Source of the DNA: Fusobacterium_C necrophorum_A
GTDB lineage: Bacteria; Fusobacteriota; Fusobacteriia; Fusobacteriales; Fusobacteriaceae
Direction: 5' to 3'
DNA: 64,000 nucleotides
Assembly: GCF_004134945.1 (NCBI RefSeq)
Contig: NZ_SBAP01000007.1
Coordinates: 29,573 to 93,572 of the forward strand
The notes under the pieces were generated by a model. That model did not search any database. It was not told the origin of the DNA and saw nothing but the letters and a program-made list of their open reading frames with translations. Shown here piece after piece: positions 34,641-43,469 of this stretch. The first letter of the stretch is position 1; every line of letters starts with the position of its first letter. Position numbers and translations under genes: made by a program.

Positions 34641-35003
34641 TTAGAAGCTTAATCCAGCTTCTCTAGCTGCTTCTGCTAAAGCTGCGATTCTTCCAGTATA
34701 TTTATATCCTGATCTGTCAAAAACAACTTCTTTGATTCCTTTTTCTGCCGCTCTTTCTGCAATTGCTTTTCCAACTGCTTTAGCAGCTTCCACATTCCCA
34801 CCGTTTTCTACTTTCATTCCTTTCATAATAGTAGAAGCCGATACCAATGTTACTCCATTAACGTCATCGATTAATTGAGCAAAGATGTTGTTATTTGATC
34901 TGTAAACAGACAATCTAGGTCTTTCTGCAGTTCCAGAAATTTTATTTCGAATTGCTAAATGTTTCTTTTCTCTTACAGATGCTCGATTTACCTTTTTAAA
35001 CAA
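34641..35003 (-). CDS. rplR: 50S ribosomal protein L18
   Basis: A 120-aa 5S rRNA-binding protein with GTAERPRLSVYRSNNNIFAQLIDD and the C-terminal VVFDRSGYKYTGRIAALAEAAREAGL. 26 bp downstream of rplF. Confidence 0.98.
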   Translation of the reverse strand: MFKKVNRASVREKKHLAIRNKISGTAERPRLSVYRSNNNIFAQLIDDVNGVTLVSASTIMKGMKVENGGNVEAAKAVGKAIAERAAEKGIKEVVFDRSGYKYTGRIAALAEAAREAGLSF

Positions 35004-35029
35004 CTTTCTTACCTCCTTTTCAAGCTATT

Positions 35030-35563
35030 TTATGCTTTTTTACCTTCTTTTCTTCGGATATGTTCATCAGTATATTTTACTCCTTTTCCTTTGTAAGGTT
35101 CCGGAGCTCTCTTCGATCTGATGTTAGCAGCAATTTGTCCAACAAGATCTTTTTCAATTCCTTCTACAAGAATTGTAGTATTCTTTTCTACACTAAATGT
35201 AATCCCGGGAACTTCATCAATGATAACCGGATGAGAATATCCTAAAGATAATTCCAATCCTTTTCCTTTCACAGCAGCTCTGTATCCAACCCCAACCAGA
35301 GTTAAGGACTTTTTAAATCCTTCGGATACTCCGCTTACCATATTTTGGATTAAAGCTCTTGTTGTCCCATGAATAGCTCTCACTTTTGGTTCGTCGTTAG
35401 GTCTTTCCACAACAACTTCTCCATTTTCTAATTTTATTGTTAATTCTTGATTAAATTCTTTTTCTAATGTACCTTTAGGTCCTTTGACAGTAACCTTATG
35501 TCCGTCGATTTTCACTTCGACTCCTGCAGGTACGACGATAGGTTTTTTACCTACTCTTGACAT
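35030..35563 (-). CDS. rplF: 50S ribosomal protein L6
   Basis: A 177-aa protein with two related domains. It begins MSRVGKKPIVVPAGVEV and has the rRNA-binding C-terminal stretch RAPEPYKGKGVKYTDEHIRRKEGKKA. 23 bp after rpsH. Confidence 0.98.
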   Translation of the reverse strand: MSRVGKKPIVVPAGVEVKIDGHKVTVKGPKGTLEKEFNQELTIKLENGEVVVERPNDEPKVRAIHGTTRALIQNMVSGVSEGFKKSLTLVGVGYRAAVKGKGLELSLGYSHPVIIDEVPGITFSVEKNTTILVEGIEKDLVGQIAANIRSKRAPEPYKGKGVKYTDEHIRRKEGKKA

Positions 35564-35586
35564 TTACGGACACCTCCCAGTTAATA

Positions 35587-35982
35587 TTACCAAACAAATG
35601 CAAGGACTTCTCCACCTACGTTTTCCATTCTAGCTACTTTATCTGTAACAATTCCTTTTGAAGTGGAAACGATAGCGATTCCTAATCCGGATAATACTCT
35701 AGGCATATCTTCTACAGAAGAGTACACTCTTCTTCCAGGCTTAGAAATTCTTTTAATCCCTTTAATCACTCTTTCTTTTCCATCATATTTTAAATACACT
35801 CTAATATTTTGTTTTGTACCGTCTGTTACAATTTTATAATTAGAAATATATCCTTGTTCTTTTAAAATTTCAGCAATTCTTTCTTTCATTTTAGAAAAAG
35901 GAACATCCACTTTTTCATGCATTACCGCATTGGCATTTCTAATTCTTGTTAACATATCAGCAATTGGATCTGTTAAATACAT
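35587..35982 (-). CDS. rpsH: 30S ribosomal protein S8
   Basis: A 131-aa 16S rRNA-binding protein. MYLTDPIADMLTRIRNAN opening and the C-terminal STSKGIVTDKVARMENVGGEVLAFVW are conserved. In E. coli S8 autoregulates the spc operon; no target was identified here. Confidence 0.98.
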   Translation of the reverse strand: MYLTDPIADMLTRIRNANAVMHEKVDVPFSKMKERIAEILKEQGYISNYKIVTDGTKQNIRVYLKYDGKERVIKGIKRISKPGRRVYSSVEDMPRVLSGLGIAIVSTSKGIVTDKVARMENVGGEVLAFVW

Positions 35983-36010
35983 CTACTAAAATCCTCCTTC
36001 CTTATCAATC

Positions 36011-36298
36011 TTACCAAGATGATTTTTTTACACCAGGGATAACTCCAGCTCCAGCCAGTTGTCTGAACTTTACTCTTGAAATTCCAAACTCTCTCATGTA
36101 TCCTCTAGGTCTTCCATCTAGTTGACATCTATTTCTTCTTCTAACAGCTGCAGAGTCTTTTGGTAATTTGTTTAATTCAAACATAGCTTCCATATCTCCA
36201 GCTGCGACTCTTTTCTTCAGTTCAGCTCTTTTTTCAGCATATTTTTCGCTAAGTTCTGCTCTTCTCACATCTCTTGCGATCATTGACTTTTTCGCCAT
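36011..36298 (-). CDS. rpsN: 30S ribosomal protein S14, long zinc-free form
   Basis: A 95-aa S14. It lacks the CxxC-CxxC zinc site and has the long form (VRRRNRCQLDGRPRGYMREFGISRVKFRQLA). The end is GVKKSSW as expected. It is therefore the zinc-independent type (C-). Confidence 0.97.
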   Translation of the reverse strand: MAKKSMIARDVRRAELSEKYAEKRAELKKRVAAGDMEAMFELNKLPKDSAAVRRRNRCQLDGRPRGYMREFGISRVKFRQLAGAGVIPGVKKSSW

Positions 36299-36319
36299 CT
36301 ACGATTAACCTCCTAACTC

Positions 36320-36871
36320 TTACTTTTTGAAAGGCATTCCGAAAGCCTTAAGTAGTGCTCTTCCTTCTTCATCAGTTTTCGCAGAAGAAACCATAGTAAT
36401 AGACATTCCCAATAACTTTTCTACCTTATCGAAATCAATTTCCGGGAAGACTAATTGGTCAGCCAATCCTAATGAATAGTTTCCTCTTCCGTCAAATGCA
36501 TTCGCAGAAACTCCTTCAAAGTCTCTCACACGAGGAAGAACTACATTTACCAATCTATCTAAAAAGTCATACATTCTTTCTTTTCTAAGAGTAACTTTAG
36601 CTCCAATTGCCATTCCTTCTCTTAGCTTAAATCCTGCTTCGGACTTTCTAGCTTTTCTTAACAAAGGTTTTTGTCCTGTAATGATTGTTAAATCTGCCAT
36701 AGCTGCATCCATTAACTTAGAGTTTTGAGTTGCTTCTCCCACTCCCATGTTTACGATGATTTTTTCTAGCTTAGGGCATTTCATGATGTTTTTGATTTCT
36801 AAATCTTTCATTAACTTAGGAACAACTACATCATTGTACAATTTATGATATCTAGAAACGTATTTTGACAC
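36320..36871 (-). CDS. rplE: 50S ribosomal protein L5
   Basis: A 183-aa 5S rRNA-binding protein. Conserved stretches include VNMGVGEATQNSKLMDAA, GQKPLLRKARKSEAGFKLREGMAIGAKVTLR and the C-terminal TDEEGRALLKAFGMPF. 18 bp after rplX. Confidence 0.98.
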   Translation of the reverse strand: MSKYVSRYHKLYNDVVVPKLMKDLEIKNIMKCPKLEKIIVNMGVGEATQNSKLMDAAMADLTIITGQKPLLRKARKSEAGFKLREGMAIGAKVTLRKERMYDFLDRLVNVVLPRVRDFEGVSANAFDGRGNYSLGLADQLVFPEIDFDKVEKLLGMSITMVSSAKTDEEGRALLKAFGMPFKK

Positions 36872-36889
36872 TTACGTTTTCCTCCTTTC

Positions 36890-37231
36890 TTAGATAATTT
36901 CTCCTGATTTCTTGGAAACTCTTACTTTCTTTCCATCTCTTAGTTCGTATTTTACTCTAGTTGGTTTTCCAGCTTTTTCATCAAACAACATTACCTTTGA
37001 AGAAAAAATGGCAGCTGCTCTTTCTACAACTCCACCTTGTGGGTTCACTGGACTTGGTTTCAAATGTTTCTTTACAACATTGACTCCCTCTACCACTACT
37101 TTTCCTTTCTTAGGAAAAACTTTTACTACCTTTCCTGTCTTACCTTTATCTTTACCAGAAATTACATACACTGTATCTCCTGTCTTTACGTGTAAAGAAG
37201 CAGGCACGAATTTAATCTTAGGTTTAGCCAC
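36890..37231 (-). CDS. rplX: 50S ribosomal protein L24
   Basis: A 113-aa assembly-initiator protein with an N-terminal KOW motif (GDTVYVISGKDKGKTGKV) and the L24 continuation VEGVNVVKKHLKPSPVNPQGG. 22 bp after rplN. Confidence 0.98.
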   Translation of the reverse strand: MAKPKIKFVPASLHVKTGDTVYVISGKDKGKTGKVVKVFPKKGKVVVEGVNVVKKHLKPSPVNPQGGVVERAAAIFSSKVMLFDEKAGKPTRVKYELRDGKKVRVSKKSGEII

Positions 37232-37253
37232 GATTATTAGCCTCCTCTCTTAG

Positions 37254-37622
37254 TTATATTACTTCCGGAGCCAGAGATAAAATCTTCATGAAGTTTTTAG
37301 CTCTCAACTCTCTCGCTACTGGTCCAAAGATTCTAGTTGCTTTTGGTTCATTGTTGTTGTTGATTACAACAGCTGCGTTGTCATCAAATTTAATATATGA
37401 TCCGTCATCTCTTCTAGTTTCTTTTCTTGTTCTTACAATAACAGCTTTTATTACGTCACCTTTTTTTACGTTTCCACCAGGGATAGCTTCCTTAACTGAT
37501 GCTACAACGATGTCACCAATTCTTCCGAATCTTTTCTTAGATCCTCCTAAAACTCTGATTACCATAAGTTTTTTAGCTCCAGAGTTATCAGCAACATTAA
37601 GGATAGTTTGTTGTTGTACCAT
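37254..37622 (-). CDS. rplN: 50S ribosomal protein L14
   Basis: A 122-aa protein at the subunit interface. MVQQQTILNVADNSGAKKLMVIRVLGG and GPVARELRAKNFMKILSLAPEVI are near universal. Length is standard. Confidence 0.98.
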   Translation of the reverse strand: MVQQQTILNVADNSGAKKLMVIRVLGGSKKRFGRIGDIVVASVKEAIPGGNVKKGDVIKAVIVRTRKETRRDDGSYIKFDDNAAVVINNNNEPKATRIFGPVARELRAKNFMKILSLAPEVI

Positions 37623-37655
37623 TAAATTATCCTCCTCTCAACGATAATTTGAATC

Positions 37656-37907
37656 TTATCTAGCTTTTTCAATAATTTCCACTAATCTCCAATTTTTATC
37701 TTTGGATAGCGGTCTAGTTTCCATAATTCTTACTTTATCTCCAACTTGTGCAACATTTTCTTCATCATGTGCTTTGAATTTTGTTGTCTTTTTTACTCGT
37801 TTTTTATAAATTGGGTGTAAAGCCATTGTTTCAATCGCAACTACAATTGTTTTTTCCATTTTGTTTGAAACAACGATTCCTTCCTTTACTTTTCTTTCGT
37901 TTCTCAA
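37656..37907 (-). CDS. rpsQ: 30S ribosomal protein S17
   Basis: An 83-aa OB-fold protein. Opening RKVKEGIVVSNKMEKTIVVAIE and the RIMETRPLSKDKNWRLVEI segment match S17. It follows rpmC by 41 bp. Confidence 0.98.
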   Translation of the reverse strand: MRNERKVKEGIVVSNKMEKTIVVAIETMALHPIYKKRVKKTTKFKAHDEENVAQVGDKVRIMETRPLSKDKNWRLVEIIEKAR

Positions 37908-37948
37908 GACATTACCCTCCTCTTTGTCAGAATTTTTCTACTGAGATA

Positions 37949-38131
37949 TTATCTTTCGTTTAAGATTGTATTGATTCTTGCAATCTCTCTTCTTACTTCT
38001 CTAATTTTTGCAGTGTTTGTTAATTGACCTAATGAAAGTTGGAACTTCAAGTTGAATAATTCTTCTTTCAGCTCTTTGCACTTAACAACTAGGTCTTCAC
38101 TAGTCATTTCTCTAATTTCTTTTGCTCTCAT
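37949..38131 (-). CDS. rpmC: 50S ribosomal protein L29
   Basis: A 60-aa two-helix protein at the exit tunnel. MRAKEIREMTSEDLVVKCKELKEELFNLKFQ is typical. Its ATG overlaps the rplP stop codon by one base. Confidence 0.98.
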   Translation of the reverse strand: MRAKEIREMTSEDLVVKCKELKEELFNLKFQLSLGQLTNTAKIREVRREIARINTILNER

Positions 38132-38556
38132 TAGTTTTCACCACCATTCTCATCTCTTTTTACAATTTTACATTTGATAGGAAGTTTCATGGCTGCTTTT
38201 CGTAAAGCTGCTTTTGCTTTTTCTTCTGTAACTCCTGATACTTCAAATAAAATTCTTCCAGGTTTTACTACGCATACCCATCCTTCCACGTTTCCTTTCC
38301 CTTTTCCCATTCTCACTCCGGCAGGTCTTGCTGTAATAGGTTTATCCGGGAAGATTCGAATAAAAGTTTTCCCTTCTCTCTTAAACGTTCTGTTGATTCC
38401 AACCCGACAAGATTCAATTTGTCTGTTGGTAATCCAAGATGGCTCTAAAGCTTGTAACCCATATTCTCCGAATGCTACGGTAGTACCTCTTTGTGCATTA
38501 CCTTTCATTCTTCCTCGAAACATTTTTCTATGTTTTGTTCTCTTTGGCATTAACAT
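38131..38556 (-). CDS. rplP: 50S ribosomal protein L16
   Basis: A 141-aa protein near the peptidyl transferase and 5S RNA. Begins MLMPKRTKHRKMFRGRMKG; VWIFPDKPITARPAGVRMGKGKG-type core present (IRIFPDKPITARPAGVRMG). The stop overlaps rpmC. Confidence 0.98.
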   Translation of the reverse strand: MLMPKRTKHRKMFRGRMKGNAQRGTTVAFGEYGLQALEPSWITNRQIESCRVGINRTFKREGKTFIRIFPDKPITARPAGVRMGKGKGNVEGWVCVVKPGRILFEVSGVTEEKAKAALRKAAMKLPIKCKIVKRDENGGEN

Positions 38557-38558
38557 GA

Positions 38559-39215
38559 TTAAGCTTCCCCTCCTTCTTTCGCAGTTGGAAGAACTTCACC
38601 GTGGAATACCCAAACTTTGATTCCTAAAGCTCCATAAGTTGTATGAGCTGTCGCTACAGCATAGTCAATATCTGCTCTTAAAGTATGTAGAGGTACTTTT
38701 CCTTCTACTGCCCACTCAGATCTTGCGATTTCCGCTCCGTTCAATCTTCCGGAAACCATAACTTTAATTCCTTTTGCTCCAGCTTTCATTGCTCTTCCGA
38801 TTGCTTGAGTCATTGCTTTCTTATAGGCAATTCTCTTTTCAATTTGAGTTGCGATAGATTCTGCTACTAATACAGCATCTTTATTAAACTCTTTTACTTC
38901 TTGTACTTTAACAGTTACTTTTTTCCCTGTCATTTTTTCTAATTTTGCTCGTAAGCTTTCAATTTCTGCACCTTTTCTTCCAATGATGATTCCTGCTTTT
39001 CCGGCAGAAATAAGTACTGTAATTTGTGAAGGAGAAGTTCTTTCTAATTTCACTTTAGAAACTCCTGCATGATAGTAAGCTTTTTTCACAAATTCTCTAA
39101 CTTTCACATCTTCATGGAAGTATTTTGCATATTCTTTTTTATCTGCATACCAGTTAGAATCCCAAGATCTTGTAATTCCAAGTCTTAGTCCTCTAGGGTC
39201 TACTTTTTGTCCCAC
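38559..39215 (-). CDS. rpsC: 30S ribosomal protein S3
   Basis: A 218-aa protein at the mRNA entry site. It starts MGQKVDPRGLRLGITRSWDSNWYA. The KH domain has GIIIGRKGAEI, and the C-terminal part has GRLNGAEIARSEW. Ends 2 bp before rplP starts. Confidence 0.98.
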   Translation of the reverse strand: MGQKVDPRGLRLGITRSWDSNWYADKKEYAKYFHEDVKVREFVKKAYYHAGVSKVKLERTSPSQITVLISAGKAGIIIGRKGAEIESLRAKLEKMTGKKVTVKVQEVKEFNKDAVLVAESIATQIEKRIAYKKAMTQAIGRAMKAGAKGIKVMVSGRLNGAEIARSEWAVEGKVPLHTLRADIDYAVATAHTTYGALGIKVWVFHGEVLPTAKEGGEA

Positions 39216-39237
39216 AGTTTTACCTCCTTAAAAAATC

Positions 39238-39570
39238 CTACTTTTCAGATACTGCTACCATAATATGCGCAGTTGGTTTTCGAATAATATCGGCTCTTCC
39301 CATTGCTCTAGGCATAATTCTTTTTAATACCGGTCCTTCGTTAATCATAATGGTTGACACAACTAACTTATCTTCATCCATTTTAAAGTTATTTGTTGCA
39401 TTTGCAATGGCAGATGCCAATGTCTTTTGAATAACTCTGGCTGCTTTTTTATTTGTAAATTCTAGAATGTCTAATGCTTGTAATGCTGATTTTCCTCTTA
39501 CTAGGTCAGCTACCAATCTAGCCTTTCTAGGAGATAATCTCACGTATCGAGTAATCGCTCTAGCTTCCAC
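39238..39570 (-). CDS. rplV: 50S ribosomal protein L22
   Basis: A 110-aa protein lining the exit tunnel. EARAITRYVRLSPRKARLVADLVRG start and the beta-hairpin segment VLKRIMPRAMGRADIIRKPTAHI, the usual macrolide-resistance region, are present and look wild type. Confidence 0.98.
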   Translation of the reverse strand: MEARAITRYVRLSPRKARLVADLVRGKSALQALDILEFTNKKAARVIQKTLASAIANATNNFKMDEDKLVVSTIMINEGPVLKRIMPRAMGRADIIRKPTAHIMVAVSEK

Positions 39571-39622
39571 TAGTCCAACCTCCTTTTAATCTTCTTTATA
39601 ATCTCTATTGCCATATCTTACC

Positions 39623-39898
39623 TTATTTCTTTTTCTTATCTGCACCATGTCCATGGTAAGTTCTTGTTGGAGCGAATTCTCCTAATTTATGTCCTACCAT
39701 TTGTTCCGTTACATGTACAGGAATGTGTTTTTTCCCATTATATACTCCAAAAGTCATTCCAATGAAGTTAGGGAAAATTGTTGATCTTCTTGACCAAGTT
39801 TTAATCACAGCCTTGTTATTTCCACTTTCAACAGCTGCTTCTACTTTAGACATTAAGTGATGATCACAAAATGGTCCTTTTTTTAATGATCTAGCCAT
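39623..39898 (-). CDS. rpsS: 30S ribosomal protein S19
   Basis: A 91-aa head protein. MARSLKKGPFCDHHLMSKVE and the GHKLGEFAPTRTYHGHGADKKKK tail are conserved. 52 bp separate it from rplV. Confidence 0.98.
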   Translation of the reverse strand: MARSLKKGPFCDHHLMSKVEAAVESGNNKAVIKTWSRRSTIFPNFIGMTFGVYNGKKHIPVHVTEQMVGHKLGEFAPTRTYHGHGADKKKK

Positions 39899-39921
39899 TA
39901 CCTACTAGCCTCCTCTCGTAA

Positions 39922-40752
39922 TTATTTTTCGTTTCTTCTTCTTACGATAAATTTATCCGTGGTTTTCTTTCCTCTTGTTTTAACACCAATTGCTGGTTTT
40001 CCCCAAGGTGTTAAAGGTGATTTTCGTCCAACAGGGTTCTTTCCTTCCCCTCCTCCATGAGGGTGATCTACCGGGTTCATAACAGATCCTCTTACATGAG
40101 GTCTTTTTCCCATATGTCGAGCTCTTCCTGCTTTTCCGATATTTACTAGGCTGTGTTCAGCATTTCCAACTTCACCGATGGTTGCCATACATTCTCCATG
40201 AATCAATCTCAATTCTCCGGAAGGCAATTCCACATGACAGTAAGTTCCTTCTTTTGCAACCAATCTTGCTGCAACTCCGGCAGATCTTACTAATTGTCCC
40301 CCTCTTCCTTTTTGTAATTCGATATTATGGATTTGTACCCCAACCGGCATATCTTTAATTTTTAAAGCGTTTCCGGGTTTAATGTCTGCTGTTGCCCCAG
40401 CCTTTACCACGTCACCTTTGTGAAGCCCTTTCGGTGCCAGAATATATCTTTTTTCTCCATCTGCATAGAATAATAAAGCAATGTTTGCAGATCGGTTAGG
40501 ATCGTATTCAATTGTCATTACTCTTGCCGGAATATCTAATTTATTTCTTTTGAAATCAATAATTCTGTAAAGTCTTTTGTGTCCTTTTTGTCTGTCTCTA
40601 CAAGTTCTATGTCCGTAGTTATCTCGTCCATACGCTGATTTCAAAGGTACTGTTAAAGACTTTTCAGGTCTTACTTTATCTAATTCGTCGTTAACCAATC
40701 TGGACATATGTCTCGTTCCGTTGGTTATCGCTTTCATTTTTCTAATTGCCAT
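39922..40752 (-). CDS. rplB: 50S ribosomal protein L2
   Basis: A 276-aa 23S rRNA protein needed for subunit joining and peptidyl transfer. The essential histidine is in RGSVMNPVDHPHGGGEG. The N-terminus reads MAIRKMKAITNGTRHMS. 43 bp after rplW. Confidence 0.98.
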   Translation of the reverse strand: MAIRKMKAITNGTRHMSRLVNDELDKVRPEKSLTVPLKSAYGRDNYGHRTCRDRQKGHKRLYRIIDFKRNKLDIPARVMTIEYDPNRSANIALLFYADGEKRYILAPKGLHKGDVVKAGATADIKPGNALKIKDMPVGVQIHNIELQKGRGGQLVRSAGVAARLVAKEGTYCHVELPSGELRLIHGECMATIGEVGNAEHSLVNIGKAGRARHMGKRPHVRGSVMNPVDHPHGGGEGKNPVGRKSPLTPWGKPAIGVKTRGKKTTDKFIVRRRNEK

Positions 40753-40795
40753 CTTTTATTCCTCCATTTAGACCTATACGTATCTTTATTTTCTC

Positions 40796-41083
40796 TTATA
40801 CTTCTTTAAAATAAGTAATTGTATGTCCTTCCGCCAATTTTACAATTGCTTTCTTTCTGGCTGAAGTTTGATACAATTTCATCCCATGTCTTTTTGTTAC
40901 AGGTTTATAATTCATAGTTGCTACCGTTAATACTTTCACATTGAATAATTCTTGCACTGCATTTCTGATTTGAAATTTATTGGCTTTTGGATTTACTTCG
41001 AAAGTATATTTATTGTATTCTTTTCTCAACAATTCTGATTTTTCAGTAATTACAGGTTTTTTAATAATATCATAAGCGTTCAT
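40796..41083 (-). CDS. rplW: 50S ribosomal protein L23
   Basis: A 95-aa protein at the exit tunnel, docking site for trigger factor and SRP. IIKKPVITEKSELLRKEYNKYTFEV opening is typical. It begins 1 bp after rplD stops. Confidence 0.98.
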   Translation of the reverse strand: MNAYDIIKKPVITEKSELLRKEYNKYTFEVNPKANKFQIRNAVQELFNVKVLTVATMNYKPVTKRHGMKLYQTSARKKAIVKLAEGHTITYFKEV

Positions 41084-41084
41084 A

Positions 41085-41717
41085 TTATGCTAGCACCTCC
41101 TCAATTGTAGTTAGTGCTTCTTTTGTAAGGATTACTTTTTCTTGTTTTAATAACCAGTATACTCCAATTTCATTTGGTTGTAATACCACTGCATTTTCCA
41201 AATTTCTTGCAGATAAGTACAAGTTGTAATCTTTTACATCCGTCAAATCATTTACTACAAATAATTGTTTTTGTTTTGCGTCGATTTTATTTACTAAATT
41301 TACGATTGTTTTTGTCTTTGGTGCTTCAATAGCTCCTTCCAATACAACCACTTCGTTATTTGCCACTTTAGCAGATAAAGCAGATCTCAATGCTAGATTT
41401 CTTACTTTTTTATTTACTTTCTTTTCATAAGATCTCGGTTGAGGACCAAAAGTAACTCCTCCCCCTACCATATGAGGTGCTCTGATACTACCTTGTCGAG
41501 CTCTTCCGGTTCCTTTTTGTTTGAAAGGTTTTCTTCCTCCCCCTCGAACCATTGCTCTCGTTTTAGTAGCAGCAGTTCCTTGTCTAGCAGCTGCTAATTC
41601 TGCAGTCAATACTTCATGAAGCACTGTTTTATTCGGTTCAATCCCAAATACAGCTTCATTTACTTCCACAGTACCGGTTTGGTTTCCTGCTAAGTCATAT
41701 ATGTTTAAAACTGCCAT
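41085..41717 (-). CDS. rplD: 50S ribosomal protein L4
   Basis: A 210-aa protein with the extended loop TRAMVRGGGRKPFKQKGTGRARQGS reaching the tunnel. In E. coli L4 represses its own operon by binding the S10 leader; the leader between rpsJ and rplC is a candidate target here. Confidence 0.98.
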   Translation of the reverse strand: MAVLNIYDLAGNQTGTVEVNEAVFGIEPNKTVLHEVLTAELAAARQGTAATKTRAMVRGGGRKPFKQKGTGRARQGSIRAPHMVGGGVTFGPQPRSYEKKVNKKVRNLALRSALSAKVANNEVVVLEGAIEAPKTKTIVNLVNKIDAKQKQLFVVNDLTDVKDYNLYLSARNLENAVVLQPNEIGVYWLLKQEKVILTKEALTTIEEVLA

Positions 41718-41745
41718 TATTTTCCTCCTTCCACTCTACAAACCA

Positions 41746-42372
41746 TTATTTTTTAATTGCTGGCTTAATTACTAAATATCCATTCTTTGCTCCAGGGACA
41801 GCTCCCTTAATCAATAATAGATTATTGTCTGCATCCACTCTTACCACTTTCAAATTTTGAACTGTAACAGTTGCATTTCCATGTCGTCCAGCCATTCTTA
41901 ATCCTTTTAATACTTTTCCGGGCCATGAAGATTGTCCAATAGATCCTCCAAGTCTGTGGTTTCGAGATACCCCGTGGGTCGCTCTGTTTCCACCGAAACC
42001 ATGTCGTTTCATAACTCCTGAAGTCCCTTTTCCTTTAGAAGTTCCTGTAATATCTACATATTCTACTTCTGAGAAAACATCTACTTTAATTTCTTGTCCT
42101 AATTCATACCCTTCCACAGAATCTACTTTTAATTCTCTTACGAATCTTTGAGGTTTTACCCCAGCTTTATTGAAGATTCCCATTAACGGTTTTGTAGTGT
42201 TTTTTTCTTTCTTTTCATCGAAACCTAATTGTAGTGCTGTATATCCGTCCGTTTCTTCCGTTTTCTTTTGAAGAACATAGTTCGGACCAGCTTCTACAAC
42301 AGTTACCGGAACAAATTTTCCATCTTCGAAAATTTGTGTCATTCCAATTTTCTTTGCTAAAATTCCTGACAT
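41746..42372 (-). CDS. rplC: 50S ribosomal protein L3
   Basis: A 208-aa protein. It starts MSGILAKKIGMTQIFEDGKFVPVTVVEAGP. The GSIGQSSWPGKVLKGLRMAGRHGN loop includes the glutamine that PrmB methylates in E. coli. The start at 42372 has GGAGGT upstream; an in-frame ATG further upstream lies in the leader. Confidence 0.98.
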   Translation of the reverse strand: MSGILAKKIGMTQIFEDGKFVPVTVVEAGPNYVLQKKTEETDGYTALQLGFDEKKEKNTTKPLMGIFNKAGVKPQRFVRELKVDSVEGYELGQEIKVDVFSEVEYVDITGTSKGKGTSGVMKRHGFGGNRATHGVSRNHRLGGSIGQSSWPGKVLKGLRMAGRHGNATVTVQNLKVVRVDADNNLLLIKGAVPGAKNGYLVIKPAIKK

Positions 42373-42519
42373 CTTTTTACCTCCATCAAATAATATATCG
42401 ATTGACAACTGTCCCTTGTGGTTCTATATAAAAAACCTAAAAAAATTGTCAACATGTATTATTCTGTAAGTATAATGCTCTCGCATTATCTCCCATCATA
42501 ATAACTTGAAGAATTAAAA
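42373..42519 (-). promoter_or_regulatory. Structured leader between rpsJ and rplC (candidate L4/L3 control element)
   Basis: A 147-nt gap inside the S10 operon. It contains a 7-bp hairpin with a GAGA (GNRA) tetraloop (ATAATGC/GCATTAT, 42472-42489). TTGACAA and TTGTCAA arms further downstream could form a second long hairpin. TTGACA...TATAGA with an 18-bp spacer in the same place might also be a weak internal promoter. Confidence 0.45.
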
Positions 42520-42831
42520 TTAAATTTGTTTAATTTCAATTCCTACACCAGCCGGTAAGTTAACTGCTGTTAACGAAGCGATAGCCTTATCTGTAGAATT
42601 TACCAATTCTACCATTCTTCTGTGTACTCTCATTTCAAATTGTTCTCTTGAATCCTTGTTTACGTGTACTGATCTAAGCACAGTGTATTTTTTGATCTTT
42701 GTTGGTAGAGGCATAGGTCCCACTACTTCCGCACCGGATTTTCTCGCTACTTCTACAATCTTTTTAGCTGATTCATCCAATAAGCTGTGATCATAGGCTT
42801 TCAAGTAGATTCTTAATTTGTTAGAAGCCAT
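42520..42831 (-). CDS. rpsJ: 30S ribosomal protein S10
   Basis: A 103-aa protein of the 30S head, also NusE in antitermination. SNKLRIYLKAYDHSLLDESAKKI opening and the VDVxxPA-like tail are conserved. First gene of the cluster, with a promoter directly upstream. Confidence 0.98.
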   Translation of the reverse strand: MASNKLRIYLKAYDHSLLDESAKKIVEVARKSGAEVVGPMPLPTKIKKYTVLRSVHVNKDSREQFEMRVHRRMVELVNSTDKAIASLTAVNLPAGVGIEIKQI

Positions 42832-42899
42832 TCGTTTGTTGCACCCCCTTTAAAAGTAGATTTTATAAGGATTTATACTTTTCCTTATACACCTTTGGA

Positions 42900-42928
42900 A
42901 TTATATCATACTTTCCTAAAAAAACCAA
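42900..42928 (-). promoter_or_regulatory. Promoter of the S10-spc cluster
   Basis: Minus strand TTGGTT (42923-42928), 17-bp spacer, TATAAT (42900-42905), about 70 nt before rpsJ. The SD for rpsJ is GGGGGT. Confidence 0.65.
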
Positions 42929-42968
42929 GATTTTTTTTCATTTTTTTCTCATTTCACTTAGCCATGCT

Positions 42969-42999
42969 AAAAAAAGAGTCCGGAGACATTTCTCCGGAC
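42969..42999 (-). terminator. Terminator of the 119-aa gene
   Basis: 9-bp GC-rich stem GTCCGGAGA/TCTCCGGAC with a 4-nt loop and T-run, 27 bp after the stop codon. It insulates the S10 promoter. Confidence 0.9.
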
Positions 43000-43025
43000 G
43001 ATCTTTTCCGTATTATAAAACAGTT

Positions 43026-43385
43026 CTATAAAGTTGCTGCCACTTGGTATTTTGCCAGTCCTTTTAAAAAGTCGTGAGAAACAAGGTATTGCTCTTTTTC
43101 GCCATTGGAATATTCCAATACTAACTCTCCTTGTCTTGCCTTGTGATTTAGAGTCAATTTTACTTCTTCTTTATCATAAATTTCCACTTGACTCAAATCA
43201 ACCGCTGTAGTTGAAAAATAAGTTCTAGCCTTAATTACTTTTTCTTCATTATAGGCAATTACCACATAAGCTTGTGTTCCAAATACCAATTGTTCGCCAT
43301 TTCCTTCTTTTAATTGTGCCAAAACAACATTCTTTTTTTCTACAGAAATCCCTTGTCTTTCTAATAGACTCAGTAATTTTTCCAT
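43026..43385 (-). CDS. Conserved-looking small protein of unknown function (119 aa)
   Basis: A soluble, moderately acidic protein with a helical start (MEKLLSLLERQGISVEKKNVVLAQL) then alternating beta-type segments (GTQAYVVIAYNEEKVIKART, VKLTLNH, GELVLEYSNGEKEQYLVSHDF). No signal peptide, membrane segment or known motif. It has its own near-consensus promoter (43482-43510) flanked by an 11-bp inverted repeat, and a strong terminator, so it is a single-gene unit. I do not recognise the family. Confidence 0.7.
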   Translation of the reverse strand: MEKLLSLLERQGISVEKKNVVLAQLKEGNGEQLVFGTQAYVVIAYNEEKVIKARTYFSTTAVDLSQVEIYDKEEVKLTLNHKARQGELVLEYSNGEKEQYLVSHDFLKGLAKYQVAATL

Positions 43386-43469
43386 AAAAATCCCTCTCTT
43401 TCTAAGTTTGAAAATCTGTTATATCCTATACTATCTGTTTTCTACATTTTGTATTTTTTTCCGTTTATA

